Assembly: GCA_029207755.1 (NCBI GenBank)
Contig: JARCOQ010000002.1
Span: 12,105,156-12,169,155 of the forward strand
Direction: 5' to 3'
DNA from: Chamaea fasciata
Taxonomy: Eukaryota > Chordata > Aves > Passeriformes > Sylviidae
DNA length: 64,000 bases
In this document: positions 13,044 through 26,487 of the stretch, one piece after another
Numbering within the stretch: the stretch's first letter is position 1
Layout: every line of letters starts with the position of its first letter
Translations under genes and position numbers: made by a program
Notes under the pieces: generated by a model
What the model was told of the DNA's origin: nothing
What the model saw: only the letters and a program-made list of their open reading frames with translations
The model's database searches: none

Positions 13044-16000
13044 AAACAGAAAAAAAAGAAAAAAAAGAAGAAAAAAAAAGGAATGTTTTAGAGGTTTTCA
13101 AAGGGTTTCACTGAAAAAAAGAAAGTTCTTATAATTGTTTCATCTCCTAACATACCCTGACAGTTTTAGTATTTTTCTTTCAATCTATGAGTCAGTGCAC
13201 AGTGAATAAAAGCTATAAACAGGCATCATCTCACCACATATATTTTAAAATGCTTTTTAACCCACTACAAGAATTGTATAATATCTGTTGTTTGAGAACT
13301 TCCGCAGCCTCTCCCCTACTTTTAATCCATCATTTAGAAGTGACAATATCACACCTGGTCTCATGGGTCTTCACTAGTTTCTACCACCTTTCTAGGTACA
13401 GTTCTAGACACTAATTTTGCAGTTCAAATATCTCTTTTTTTTCTGTGGACTATTGCTAAGTCTAAAGCTTCATTTCTTCTGCAGTAGTAAAGATGTACTG
13501 AAATCCATAAGCCAAGGTGCATTTTATTTCAGCAAGAAGATGCCAATAGAATACTGGTAATCTTTAGTAAGGCATCCTCAGGGCATAATAAACTTTCTTC
13601 TTTGATCTCAATATATGGACATTTTGACTAGTAAAGTATCCATGAAAGTGGATAAGTACTTTCTCTCACAGACTTTTGAATGAGGCCATTTAAGAAGACA
13701 TTGAAAATCTAAACTTACTGCATATCTTTGTGTCCTGCTGTTTAAATGGTAAAGAGAAAACTGTATTTCTGAGTCAAAATGAAAAAAATGAAAGCAGAAG
13801 TCACATAGATCCTCCTAAGAATACTGTATTCAGAAAACAGAGCATAAATTTCTTCCTTTTTCTTTGCAGCAAAACCACAGAAAATACAACAAAATAGAAT
13901 GAGTATGTAGAGATGATAAAAATCTTGCACTAAAAGCTAAGGGAAGGAGTACAGTAGGGGCAATTCAAATTATGAAACAATGTATTAGTCTGGATTTAGC
14001 TATCTGAATAAGGAACAGAGTAGAAAATACCTGTTAAAATACCCTCTAAAATAGGGACAGCTAAATGATATTTACAGTATGTGTGACATTTCCGTTTACA
14101 CCATTGAAAATTTTCTCTCCTGCAAATGTTTCTGTTCTCCAGATTTAAACTTCACCTTCTGAGGGTAAATTTTTCTCCCTTTATCTACACTGTAAAAGAC
14201 AGAAGCTGAAAAGGAAAAGATGTAATTAAGATTTAGTGATCTTGTAAAAGATGACAGAGCATTCTGGAAGAAACAGAAAGATCAGAAGAAACAGATTCAC
14301 GGAAGTTGAAAGGGTGGAGAAGTTGAATTTGGTGACAGAACAATAACATGAGTTGAACAACAAAACAATGTGTAGGAAAAGGAAGAAGGTGGGAAGGAGA
14401 AACAGAGGAATTGAAATGAATGTTTCTGTGGTAAGCAGAAGGTAGAATCTCTGAATGAGAAGAAAGGAGATGCTTTGTTTAAACAGCAGACATGAGGCAG
14501 AGAAAACTGTGTAGTATCAAAACTACCAACAAAGGGAAGAGGGAATGAGTGGGGTAGAGAGACGGGGGGGTGGGGGGGAATGAGGGAATCACAGATTTAC
14601 AAAGGCAGAAAAATATTACAACAAAAACAAGCAAACAGAAAATGGGCAAGACAGAAACTCTGTATGTTCATTTTCATACCCAAACCTAACTGAACTGAAT
14701 GCATACTACTTCAAACAGAACTTACTGCCATTATCATTATCTCAAAGATTATAGGCTCTATGAAAACTTGAAGGGCCTGTTGTCTTCCATATGCAAATAG
14801 GAGACCTTACAGGCTGCGAGTAGGCAAAGCAGCCCACCTACAGCCTTGAGAGTTGCAAGGCAACACAGCAGAAAGGGCCTTGAGGCAAAGTTTATGGTTT
14901 ATTTGTATTCCCTTTGATGTGTCTTTTCAGGAAAGTAATAACCTGCTAAATAGGCCCCTTCCAACAGGTTTATTTCTATGAAACAAATTTATTGACTTTA
15001 TTGACCACACTATTCCAACCACTTTATAAATGATGTAGGGATGTAAAGCTGTAAACCTGTGCTAAGTGGTCAGGTTTATATCTTCTCATTTACAACAGAC
15101 AAGTAGCTCAAGACAGACGGGGTAAAACGGGAAATTTCTTTCTCGGTGTATGTACTCCTCTACCCTAACACCACTTCAAGTGTCTGCTCAACTCTGTTTT
15201 AATAAAGATACTGCTATGTGCTGAGAAAACAAGTCAAACATGGATGGTTACTTTGGGGACTGTTTATACAAAAGCTCTGGCCCATATCTGCCCTGCTCTA
15301 AGATGCTAAGTGGAAACGGGGAAAACAAAACAAAACAAAACAAAACAAAAAACAAACGAACGAACAGCAACAGAGAAGAACAATGAAACTGGTAACTGAT
15401 TCCTTATCCTCCACAAGTGAATTTGTGGGGATGAAGGAGAACCAGGAGGTTAACAGTACCTAGCCAATAAATACTAATTGGCTTTGGAAAGGAGAAAGTT
15501 TCAGCCACCTAAGCTGAGAACAATAATAATGGTGACGGCATTGGGGAGCAGGGAATTTCCATTCCCAGGGCTTGCCATGGTAAAGATCCTGAGCCTTTGG
15601 AGAGATGTCAATGTGTGGAAGCTTGGGCAGACCAAAGGACAGCAGTAAATTGCCCCTTTCCTGTGTCTGTGGCATAAATGACAACTGGAACAGAGGATCA
15701 CATTCTTGTCAGTATATATTAAATACAGGGCATGAAAGCATGTTGCAAGACAGTATTTGTTTTTTACCTGGTGTTCCCATCCTCCTTCACGGATACATTA
15801 AAAATGTTAAATCTCTTTGCAATACATCTCTGTCATTATTAGCTCTAAGTTCCCCCTCTCATATCTATATTTGTACAAATGTCTTGGTTTAGACCCCCAA
15901 CAACAAAATTATCAGAGAACAGATGAAAAACAACAGAGAAGACCTGATGTCTTCATTATGACAATTTTAAAACTCTGTAGAATACAGCAGATTGTTGTTT

Positions 16001-17029
16001 TTATATATATACTTGTAATAAAATACATTTTACCATAGCAGTGTGCAGAAGCCTTTTCCATCACATCAAGGAACATGTTTGCTGCACCAAGATTAGTTAT
16101 TTGATATTGACCTCAACCAGTTTGATGTCAAGCCTCTTTGATCCATGCAAGTCCTGTTCACAGAAGACCCCAGAAGAAACAAAAAATGCTTCAAAAGTAA
16201 TTTGAGACTAATTTTCCTTTAAAAGCAAAATAAAAAAAGATTATAAAGGGCAACTTCGATCTGAAAGGTAATTATTCACCAAGGTCTCTAAGAGTGAATC
16301 AAGTTTCATCTACATTAATAGCCTGCAAGCAGCAGTGGACTAAGGGTACAGGGAGAGATTTTACTGCTGTTATTTGTTAATTCATAAACTATGAAATTTG
16401 ACTTCGGAGAAATTTAGGATGTCTCATTTCCAGTGGCTTCTATAAAAACCTTGAAAAAACTGATGGAATATTAATGATAACCCACGATTACAATCTTTCA
16501 GGAAGATGTAGTGTGACCACAACTGGCAAATGTGTCTCAGAGGGGGTTCATTGTAGCTTCAAGCTAAGAAAGAGCGAACAAAACACTTCAATAATAATAT
16601 CCCCCAAACACCTTTACTGCAATCTCCCAGTGTTCTGTTTTGTGTCATCACATCCATCTGGCAATAAAAAAAATGGCCAGGTATTACAGGAAATAGCTGG
16701 CATGCAGTTACCTTGAATAATATATGATGGTAAACAGGATAAACAAGAAAATTATAAAATTAGCAAGAAAACACCACATAAGCTTAAGAGAGTATGTTTT
16801 TTTTTTTTCTAGAAAGACTTGAGGTATTAAAGGGAAAAAATAAACCAGAAAAACATCTTGAGATGGTTCTGGGGTAACTTTTGAAACCTTGATACTCATT
16901 GAAACTTTTCAGTACTTGGATTAGTGCTTATAAAACAGAGGGACTTTTTACATAAGAAAATAGTGATATGACAAGGGGAAACAGATTTAATTAAAAAAAA
17001 AAAAAAAAAAAAAGAAAAGAAAACAGGTT
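13044..17029. other. Gene-free DNA with simple repeats
   Basis: An A/G-rich stretch follows at 13044-13080. There is a G-rich run near 14564-14578, (CAAAA)n at 15321-15366 and an A-rich run at 16992-17023. A TGTCTTGGTTTAGACCCCC word at 15881 resembles an LTR terminus but nothing LTR-like follows. The opposed 74- and 95-codon frames near 15460-15890 have no domain. Confidence 0.45.
15321..15366 (+). repeat. (CAAAA)n microsatellite
   Basis: About five perfect CAAAA units are followed by ACGAACGAAC units. Confidence 0.8.
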
Positions 17030-17256
17030 TAGATTAGATGCTAGAAAGAAATTCTTTCCTGTGAGGGTGGTGAAGCTCTGGCACAGGTTACCCAGAAAAG
17101 GTGTGGCTGCCCCATCCCTGGAACTGTTCACGGGCAGGTTGGTTGGAACTCTGAGCAACCTGGTCTAGTGAAGGTGCCTCTGCCCATGGCAGGGAAGTTG
17201 GAACGGGATTGTGTTTAAGGTCCAATGCTACCCAGACAGTTCTGTGATTTTATGAA
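17030..17256 (+). mobile_element. CR1 LINE 3' end
   Basis: The CR1 3' block is clear: AAGAAATTCTTTCCTGTGAGG, GGCACAGGTTACCCAG, GTGTGGCTGCCCCATCCCTGG, GAGCAACCTGGTCTAGTG, CTGCCCATGGCAGGG, ending in a decayed TTCTGTGATTTTATGAA tail. An A-rich run (16992-17023) lies just upstream of the truncation point. Confidence 0.93.
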
Positions 17257-18264
17257 CTTGAAAAATACTCTAAAGACATGTTAACATAAAATAAATAGCT
17301 TGTACTGGACAAAGGTGTTTGCATCTATTTAAATGAGCACTTTTTCATGAGGATTGTTTACTTTTCTTCTAAGCCTTTATACTTTTTTTTTCTTACTCTT
17401 TTATTTTTTCCTTTTTTAAAAGGGGGAAAAAAACAAAAACAAAACAAACAGACAAAAGCCACAAACAAACAAAAAACCAAACAAAACCAACCGACCAAAC
17501 AAAAAAACAACCCACAAGAGGAAAAATCAGAACCAGATTTCACAACTGAAAGAAATAATGTAGGTTTCAAGAAATGTTTGTCAGATTAATGTATCACAAA
17601 AATAATAAACCTTATATTATCATTGTAATACACAGCAAATGCTGAAACAAATGGGGGTTTTGAAAGGTAGTACTGCAGTATTTATGTATCCTTGGCTGCT
17701 CATTAGTTATTGTTTTGATCCTTCTATCTTCTTTACTTGTTGCTGTCATGAAAATTCTCCCTGCCAATATTTTTTTCTGTTTTTAATATTAGTGTTTCTG
17801 CATTGATGGATTCATGCTGATGATAAATCATTTTAGTAAGACATCTGACTGAAAATAAAGGAAAATATTTTACACAGGTGAAAATACACTGAGCACACAG
17901 CATTCAGCTTGAGAAAATGTCTGGAAACTAATAATTTTTGAACAAAGGAAAGGATTGTGTAAAAAGCAGTTCCACCACTACTACAGGAGCTCAGAACTTT
18001 TAGAGAATGGCTTATAACAGATCTCAGCAGTGTGAGTGTGACCTGTGCCAATGGGTTGCTCATGAGTCAGTCCCAAGCCCCAGAAGTGCACTAGAGAGGC
18101 AAAGTGCTGACTTGTTCTCTCCCACATAAATTTGATGTAGCCATGATGAACAGTAGTGAAAACATGTTGTTGCCAGTCTGCTCTTAGATCAGTTGGAATC
18201 TGTGCCAACTGAGATCATCTTGGAGGTCTCCTGATCATTACACCGATCATTACCTGGAGGTAAT
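17257..18264. other. Non-coding DNA with A/C-rich repeat
   Basis: A CAAA/CCAAA-rich simple repeat occupies about 17423-17515. The remainder is unique AT-rich sequence with no recognised element or credible frame. Confidence 0.5.
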
Positions 18265-18966
18265 CTGTTTGGTGTAGAGAGAGCAGCTCTGTTGGGAAGA
18301 ACCTGGCATCTTTCATGGATGACAGGTTGACAATGAGCCAGCAGCATGTCCTTGTGGCCAGTAGGGCCAGTGGTACTCTGGGGTGGATCAGGAAGAGTGT
18401 GATCAGCAGGTCTAGGGAGGTGATTCTGCTCCTCAGCCCTAGAGAGGCTACATCTGGTGTTCTATGTCCAGTTCTGGGCTCCTCAATACTAGGAAGACGA
18501 GATACTGGAAAGAATCCAGCAGAGGCCCCAGAGGTGATGAAGAGTCTGGAGCACCTCTCTCATGAGCAGAGACTGCTGATGGAGCTGAGCATGTTCAGTC
18601 TGGAGAAGAGAAGGCTGAGAGAGGATCTCAACAATACACACAAACATCTCCAATGTGGGTGCCAACAGGTTGGTGCCAGACTCCTTTCAGTGCTCACTAG
18701 CGAGACGATGAGGAACAATGGCCTTAAACTAAAACACAAGAAATTCCACCTCAACATGAGGAAGAACTTCTTTGTATCAAGGGTGGCAGAGCACTGGAAG
18801 AGCTTCCCAGGGAGGTCCTGAATTCCCCTCTCTGGGGACATTCCAAGTCCACCTGGACAGATCTCTCTTCCCCTGCTCTGGCTGACCCTGCCTTGGCAGG
18901 GGAGTTGGACTGCATGATCTTCAGCGGTGCTCTGCAACCAAACTATTCTGTGGTTCTGGGATTCTA
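18265..18966 (+). mobile_element. CR1 LINE, about 700 bp including the C-terminal end of ORF2
   Basis: This is the longest CR1 copy in the window. A 168-codon open segment (18315-18821) still carries recognisable end-of-ORF2 words: DDRLTMSQQ near its start, then EHLSHEQRLL, SLEKRRLREDL and KFHLNMRKNFF. These mark the region after the reverse transcriptase of CR1. The middle of the translation departs from the family, so a compensated frameshift is likely. The 3' part ends at a decayed TTCTGTGGTTCTGGGATTCT tail. It is 5'-truncated and not functional. Confidence 0.92.
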
Positions 18967-20094
18967 GGGAATGGAGATGTTCTTGGACCCTGTTTCAGCA
19001 CAAGCATTATCTGGGATTCTTCATGCTGTATGCATACAGGTGCTTAAGTTTCCACAGTAGCCAAACCATTTCACTTCCTGACTGAGTAGGTGTAGGCCAG
19101 AATATTCACTGAAGAATCCTTTTAATTTTCAGTAGCTTTCAATCTTCTCTTTCTCTTCAGGAAGATTCATTATCTCAAAATTCTTATGCAGATTCTTATC
19201 AAAGTTGATCTTTCAGTGAAAAATACCTTGAGCTTCTACCAGCTGAAATTAATTCACATAATATCTGTGCAGCTGTAATAAAAATAATTGAAACCTAAAT
19301 GGATGCTAAAAAAAAAGACGTATTAAAAATTCAAAGTTAGTTTTGGTATAACCCAAAGATTTATAGCATAGGATTATGTACTATGGTAATATGAATTTTT
19401 GAAATATATATTTGATAGAGTTGTGTTTTTTGTTTGGTAGGCATTAATGAATACATATAATTTATTAAATAGCATGTCATAGCTTTAGTCTGCTTTTTCA
19501 TTACGTGAGAATTCCATTTTAAAGTGCAATAACCTAAAGGTCAGCCACAGAGAATAGCTATGTTAGTAGAAATTGCACCAAATTATTAATTCAAATTTAC
19601 TACAGCTTTTAGAGTCTGTTTTAATGTGAAGCACAGTGCTCAGGAACTAATAACACTAATTGAATTATGGTTCTAAAATAATTAGAATTTCAGGATAAAC
19701 AACATTATTTTGTATATGTATGACTGGGGTGCTGGAGCCTGTAAGCTCTACTTCATTAATTAATAAAGAACCATATGTTCTGGGTTTAGTAGTGCTGGAG
19801 GCTGAAGTATTTTGTTTATCATGGGATAAATCTCTTTTAATGGTTTGCATCTGAAAGCTGATGAAGGATATGCATCACTTTTGCAATTCCTTCATCTACA
19901 AGACATTTTTAATTATAATTTCACATCAGCCTTTGTGTATAATGTCTAATACAAAATGTAAATGGAAAGTAGATTAAAATATTTTAGCAAACCAAGTCGT
20001 TCAGCAGTAATTGGGGTGGTTCTTGAGTTAAATTAAAATGTGGAGGTCAAATCATCAGTCAATTTCAGTTGATTTTCCATCTATAAGATCTACA

Positions 20095-20117
20095 AGATTC
20101 TACACTGTGTAGAATCT
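20095..20117. repeat. Perfect 11-bp inverted repeat with 1-nt spacer
   Basis: The arm AGATTCTACAC (20095-20105) is followed by one T and its exact reverse complement (20107-20117). A partial direct repeat, ATAAGGTTCTACAC, follows at 20119-20132, and a related word lies just upstream at 20082. The transcript would fold as a tight hairpin or the DNA could cruciform. No repeat family is recognised. Confidence 0.85.
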
Positions 20118-20324
20118 ATAAGGTTCTACACTTTGTGTTTTGGGCAAACTGCACTTGGAGAGGAATCACACAAAATTAATGACTAATATATTTCCCCTCT
20201 TCAAACCATTTTTGTTATCACTTTAATCTATGTCTGAATCTGTGTGTCTGAATTTGACTGAAAGCTAAAACATTGTCTCTTAGTTGTTTGGATTATTTTA
20301 AATATTCAAATAAATCTTGCCCTG

Positions 20325-20326
<2 letters not shown>

Positions 20327-20359
<33 letters not shown>
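20327..20359 (+). repeat. (AC)n microsatellite
   Basis: This is an uninterrupted alternating AC run of 33 bases. It is a likely polymorphic marker and could adopt Z-DNA. Confidence 0.95.
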
Positions 20360-20366
<7 letters not shown>

Positions 20367-21105
20367 ACTCATCTTTATTAGTACAAAAGTTGAAAAAAAG
20401 TAATAAACATTTTTCCCAATCCTGTAAGTAGACTGTTGCTAACCTCCCAAGTGTGTCAGAACATGTAATTCTCTCCTTCTCAGTGAAGTAACAGTTGAAA
20501 AAAAGAACATCAATCATCTAGAAAAGGATAACTTCAAAAGAAAGACAAGAATCCTGCAGCTACCCTGAGTCTCCAGACAGAAGACATCTTCCCTCATTGC
20601 TCCTTCCTTTGGTTGGCTATATCTTCACTATCCTTGGACATCTTGCCTGTCAGCTCTGCTTGGGAACCTTCTGGCCCCTCATCTTCTCAATAATCTTTTT
20701 CCACATTACATTATAGTCTCAGATGATCTGTATCCCCCATCTGATCACAGCTAAAAAACTGAAGCATTTTAGATTCATATGGATATCTGTATCTATATGA
20801 GCTGTTGTTTTATATTGGAACGCACAGTGTTTGTTTGGAAAGTGATTGTGTGGCTTCCATGTTCTATTTTTATCTATCATTAAATTCATATATTATGGGA
20901 TAATGCAATACTCAGTGACCTCATTGCTTGCAGTATTCTGATATAATCTTAATCTAATAATGGCTATAGTCATGGTCACCTTAATTTTTATCACATTATT
21001 TTTTCCTGAAACCACAGCGTATTTTTGAGCAGAAGGATTATTTACTAAAGTAAGCACTTTAAATTTCAATGATGTAAAAACTTTCATAATTGTCTAAACT
21101 ATTGG

Positions 21106-21250
21106 GGTTTTTGTTGTTTTTCAGGTGGGGTTTTTTTTTGTGGGCTTTTTTTTGTTTGTTTGGTTTGTTTGGTTTGTTCTACTGGTTTGTTTTTCAGGGT
21201 TTGTTTGTTTGTTGGTGTTTGTGGGTGTTTTTTTGGTTTGCTTTTTTTCC
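21106..21250 (+). repeat. T/G-rich simple repeat (complement of CAAA type)
   Basis: The tract consists of TTTG, GTTTGG and T-run units. Open frames read through it on both strands, rich in Phe/Trp or in Lys/Gln/Thr, are artefacts of the low-complexity composition. Confidence 0.75.
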
Positions 21251-21906
21251 CTGTGGATTTAGTAGATATTAGAAACATTGGGCCTGAGTAATGAGCTTTC
21301 TTTGCAATGATGATCAAACTTGTGTATTTTCAAAATAATATCTGAAATAACATGTATTTTCATGTTAACTGAGCAGGATATTTTAAAAAAAAGTATGAAT
21401 CTCCCCTTTATTTGTATGTGTAGACTCTTATCCATACATTTCTTACCACTAGTGAGTCTTTCCTTGTAACTTTTGAAATAATGATATTTACATAAAGCAT
21501 TCACCACTGACAGACCTGAAATTATCTTGAGATCCTTGCCTGCTTCAATTCAAATGTTGGTCTGGTACCCACAGACTCTTGTGTGTGTGTGTGTTCCCAT
21601 CTACTGCAGTAATTCCACTCCAGCTGTGTACTAATGCATGTAGTTTGTTTTCATCAGTTGCAGATTAAAATGGAGATCTTCAGAATGGCCTTTGACATGA
21701 GCGTCACAATACTGACAGAAGATGAGAACAACTGTAAAGAGTATTATGCAATAAGAACTTTTTATCAAAAAATGTATCCATGAAACATTTGGAAAACTAC
21801 TGCAATAACCCTCATTAAAATTTGGAATTTAAGTAGGCTTTCAGTAATAAACATTCCAGCTGTAAAATATGAGTAGACTTTCACCATTCCCTTTATTTAG
21901 TGAAAT

Positions 21907-22000
21907 TAAAAAAAAAAAAAAACAAACAAAAAACCAAACAAAAACAACAAACAAACAAAAAACCAAAACAAACCAACCAACCAACCAACCAAACAGAAAA
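21907..22000 (+). repeat. (CAAA)n/(CCAA)n simple repeat
   Basis: An A run grades into CAAA and then four perfect CCAA units near 21973-21990. Confidence 0.85.
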
Positions 22001-22546
22001 ACCCCTGAGATTTCTGCAAGTATTCAATAATGTTTAGGAATATGCTGTTCACTGAGGGTGGAAATTATTCTGAGTACTAACATAACATTCAGCTGCATCA
22101 CTGTGAGCTCCAGCTATACTGGTAGTTGTTTTGACCTGTCTATAATTGCCACATGTGTTTGGACAGATTATGTTCCTCATATTCTATTGTCTGAACTCTC
22201 TGTTTGTTCATATGGAATAATTATACTCATAGTAGTGATACTTATGAATTATTTATTTCTTCACATGAAGAGAAACTTCATGTTCATAAGATGTTGCAGG
22301 TGTACTTTTTACTTTGGAGTTAATGAAGTAGGTGAAACGCAAATTTAAACCCAGCTCGGAGCCCCAAGAAACATCTTTCCACAGATGTGTTTCTAAATTG
22401 GGATAATGGGTTATCCTTCAGAAGTCCTGTTGTAGCCTAGGACACATGTAGGAGAGTATTCTTCATTACAGTTCTCATAGTAAAGGGGGACAGTTGTGCT
22501 CCCCCTTTCCAAAATTTGTTTTCTACCTTTAGTCTCTTAAATAATA

Positions 22547-22577
<31 letters not shown>

Positions 22578-24081
22578 CAAAACAAAAAAACCCCAAAACT
22601 GAAACTATCTCTCAAGTCCTGTATCCAAACCCAAAAACATAATGAGACCCACAGTTTTAATAAAACCAGTAATAAAGGGCAATAAGACCTGTTGCTGATC
22701 CTGAGGGCAGTGTCACATCTGGGAGGTTTCAACCATGCTGGCGGCCTGGATTTCTGGCACTTTGTCACCTCTCCAGCCACTTTGCCTGCTCCCACATTCA
22801 AATGCCTTTCCAATCTGTTCATACTGCTGATGGATATAACTGCAACATCATGCCAGTGAACTCATCCAAAGGGAATAGAAAACTAAGCAGACATTATAAA
22901 AGTTCTCACTGTAGTTGTGTTTTTTTCATACCAATACCCAAATATTTTATCACAGAGTTCACAGACTTCAGAAAATAATGTATTTTTCTCATAAAAAGGT
23001 ATTCTATGGGGCTTGTCTTGCATGTAGAAAATCTAGTATCTTGAAATTGAAAGGGGGCTTTTGAGAAGCCATGAGTTTGCATGTCATTGCCACAAGTCCT
23101 TCCGAATAACAATAGCTTATGGCCATTTATAAATTTAACAGGAGGTGCTGTCTTTGTTTGGGACTACTGAAAACTGATATGCATTTAAAAAGCACATGGT
23201 CTAGGGAACTAAACCTGCATTCCATAATATATTTAGATTCTCCAAAGGCAATTTTAGATAAGGACTTTGTTTCAAGCTAGCATCAAAAATTTTTAGACTT
23301 TGTCACAAGGTGTTGCATGGATGCTTCATAAACTGTTGCACAAACCAGATCTTTAAAAGGATCATGTGAACAAATGTGTGACTAGTGTAAACATGCATAC
23401 ATCCACAGTCATGAGACTCTTGTGCCTCCAGAAGTTGTGTTCTCCCACTTCACTGAGACAGCATCAGCTTAGCACAATATCAGTCTAACCAGTCTCCTGA
23501 CAGATTTTATGTGATTTTTTGCATCAAGAAATACAGAAAAATATCTGAAACATTTTTCTTAGCTTAACTACTGTCAGTTTCCAAAATTATTTTGTTAGAG
23601 ATTCACACATTAATAATCAGCATGTATTTTCCTATTTATCTCAGGATTTGTTTTCTTGGTCCAAAAACCAATAGGTGTAGGTGCTGAAGGGCACACACTG
23701 ACTTGGTGGCATCCAACAGCTAATAACTACTTCATAGCAGTGACACTGTGACTAAAAGTGACATAACTAGGGGGACCAATCTTAATTTTCAGTGTGTTTT
23801 TCACTTTGAAAAAACAGTCTGATGTGTTTTTAAAATGGTTTAATCACACTCCCACCCCCACAGACAATTTCTTCACACAAATACTTCAGAAGATACATAA
23901 AGATTTTTTTTAATGCATAAAATTTTTTTCCCACTGTTATTTTCTAGTTCTAATCATCAAAATTATGAGTAATAGGCATTACTTTCAGCACCAGTATAAA
24001 ATCCTCAAGATTTCACAAAAGTGCATGCACAAAACTGTGTTTAGTTAATATATTCTGGTCCAACTGAAATATTCTGAAATT

Positions 24082-24240
24082 TCATAGAATCATAGAATTT
24101 TAAAACTTAGAAGGGATCTTGTCTATTACCAACAGTCCTGCCAGGGGCAGGAACACCTCCCACTAGACCTGGTTGCTCAAGGCCTTATCCAACCTGGCCT
24201 TGAACACTTCCAGTAGTGGATCATCCACACCCTCCCTTCT
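24082..24240 (-). mobile_element. CR1 LINE 3' end, reversed
   Basis: Read on the + strand it begins TCATAGAATCATAGAATTTT, the reverse complement of the CR1 tail. It then runs through GCCAGGGGCAGGAACACCTCCC, CTAGACCTGGTTGCTCAAGG and CCAACCTGGCCTTGAACACTTCC. It is truncated at its 5' end (right side) near 24240. Confidence 0.9.
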
Positions 24241-26482
24241 TAATTGTCTTCTGCACCACGCAGAGGCAAAAAAGCAAAAACAAAGCAAAACAAACCAACC
24301 GTACTTTCTGTACTCTGAGTCTGTTATGTCAAAAGATGAACCTGAAGCCTTGCTTGCTAATCCTTAATGTTGTCACATCCAACACCTACTCAGAACTTTT
24401 AATTTCAAGTAGATTGATATAATTAAAATATTGTGAACAGAGGTTGTTCCCAACAGTTGCAGGCTGCTTGATAACGGTTCTTATCATTACTATTTGGCAC
24501 TTACTATACTATGAGATATAAAATCTACATGATTTTTAACACCCAATTAAGCACTCTTTAATTAGATGATATTAGTCATAGTGGCCCCTGCTATAAATAA
24601 AAGTGAAGCAAGGGGTTTATGATAATAGGCTTCCAATTAAGCCTCAGCCACTGCTATTCCTTACCATTCACTAGACTCCCTAGGAGACACCCCAATACGC
24701 AGTTAGTTTAATTAAGTAGAATATGGTATATATGGTCTTATATGGCAATGAGAAGATTAAATATTGTCTCCGTGAATACAGGCTCTTTTGATGCTCAGTG
24801 ATTCACTGAGGGCATGGCAGGACCAGACAGGCTTTGTATCTCACTCTAACGAGAAATGGTACAGGTGTTTGCCTACCATCTGACTTCTGACATTATTCCC
24901 TAGTAATAGTCATAACCTCATGAGGCACGAATGACGTGAAACCAAGCAGATTTGCCCGAATTTAGACAAAGTATAAAAAAAAAAACATGTGAAAGAGCAA
25001 CAAAACTTAGCACTATCCAAAAATGAAAGACATACAGGGAGGCATGAAACCATAGACAAAAATTTGCTTTCAAATAACTGGAGAGTCTGCTATGAAAGAA
25101 AAAACTCATGAAGAAACACCAGAAATTTTCATCAGGACAGGTTGTGAAAAGACAAGGGAGAATGGCTTCACAATGACAAAGAAATGTTTAAGCTCAAAAA
25201 GGGAAGGTGTTTTTATTTCCAAAAGCTTTATAAATGTCCTTGCCTCCTTCTCTTAGAATATATTAACAATTTTTAAGAATCTAGTATTAACTTTGAATAT
25301 TAGGCAACTTAAAAGCGTAGAAATTATCAGTAAGTTTTAGAAGTTTATATCTATAGAAGTGTCCAAATTTTAATATATGGTTTCCACACACTGACTTTAA
25401 AACTTAATCTTTAACTTGCTGACTAGGATTTCATTTTAACATTTTGCTAGCTACTTGCCAAAGTACTGAGATGAATTATCTATGCACTACCTAAACTTCT
25501 GCAGGTCTACCAGCGCAAAACTTCCCTGGAACTTTAGAAAGAGGAACATCTAAATCTTGTAAATTCCAGGATTAAATCCCAGGTTCTGATTGTCCTCAAA
25601 ATATAACGACATGGCAGGTATTTAGAGGGAGTCAATTTTTCCATGAAGGACTCATCATAATCTCTCTATATAATAACATGGTTCTTAAAATCATAGGAGT
25701 GACACTAAAGTGCAAAAAAAGTCCTTGGAGTAGCCACTACATCAAGAGTGAAAAATACTGTTGATGAGCACGGATGAGAGAACTCTCTGGTTAAGAAAAC
25801 TTCTTGCAATTGTTGATGCAAGGGGTTTCTGCTTGACCAGGAATCCTTTAAAGACTTTTCTGAGCAAAAGCCTGAGTGGATACATCTAGCTGCAAGCAGG
25901 GCAGGCATGTATCACACTGGTTTCTATTCACTGAATTTAATTTTGGGTTTTTTTCAGGTCATCCAAAGAACACAAGTGACAATCTCAATTACATATATTC
26001 AAGATAGCTTTTAGACACTGTAATGAAAACTGTAGACAAGAAAATAGTGTTTGGATCTAGATTTGAACTGGATCCAAAAAATTATATAAATTCAGAATAG
26101 AACTACATGAATTCCTATATTCCTAGTAGTATTTTATGAAAAGTGTCAATGTTTCTGATAGATACATTTCCAGACTTTCTGAGTAGTTGTTCCTACACAC
26201 TTCTGTGACATAAAACTGTGCCCAAAAGCTCTTATCAAAGAATCAAATTACTACAGGTCCAATTTTCTCATATTGTGCTATCTGAAGATTTTATGCTTTA
26301 CTAAGAAAGAATGGTTATCTTGTACTTTACAAATACATTTAAACTAGTGCTTGAAAAAAAACCCCAGAAAATAAAGTGAAGATCTAACTTTATAGATCTA
26401 AAATCCAAAAACATTGCAGAACTCTCTGAATGAAAAACAGAAAAAACACTTTCTGACTACAATAGCCACCAAAATAATTTTC
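24241..26482. other. Non-coding DNA up to the provirus
   Basis: No gene or repeat family is recognised apart from the homeobox-site-rich block noted separately. The sequence runs unbroken to the target duplication of the provirus. Confidence 0.5.
24540..24745. promoter_or_regulatory. Candidate enhancer-like block with repeated homeodomain and MEF2-type words
   Basis: Two identical CCAATTAAGC words lie at 24543-24552 and 24633-24642. TTTAATTAG (about 24557-24565) and TTTAATTAAG (24708-24717) are homeodomain-type words. CTATAAATAA (24591-24600) fits the MEF2 consensus YTAWWWWTAR. CTTATATGG (about 24737-24745) is close to a CArG box. AT-rich DNA produces such words by chance, so this is only a candidate; conservation would be the test. 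Confidence 0.2.
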
Positions 26483-26487
26483 GTACT
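26483..26487 (+). repeat. Target-site duplication of the provirus, left copy (gtact)
   Basis: The five bases gtact immediately before the 5' LTR recur immediately after the 3' LTR at 32682-32686. This is direct evidence of integrase-mediated insertion and of both element ends. Confidence 0.95.

Larger units (their letters stand above)
18967..24081. other. Gene-free AT-rich DNA with several simple repeats
   Basis: It contains the palindrome at 20095, the CA microsatellite at 20327, a T/G-rich tract at 21106-21250, a short GT run at 21580-21595, a CAAA/CCAA tract at 21907-22000 and a 26-base A run at 22552-22577. The rest is unique. Several AT-rich, TAATTA-containing parts (about 19440-20040) could be conserved non-coding DNA, but that cannot be judged from one sequence. 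Confidence 0.45.

Noticed and set aside
15881..15960. LTR-like start TGTCTTGGTTTAGACCCCC
   Set aside because: No downstream LTR modules, polyadenylation signal or terminus follows; too short to call.
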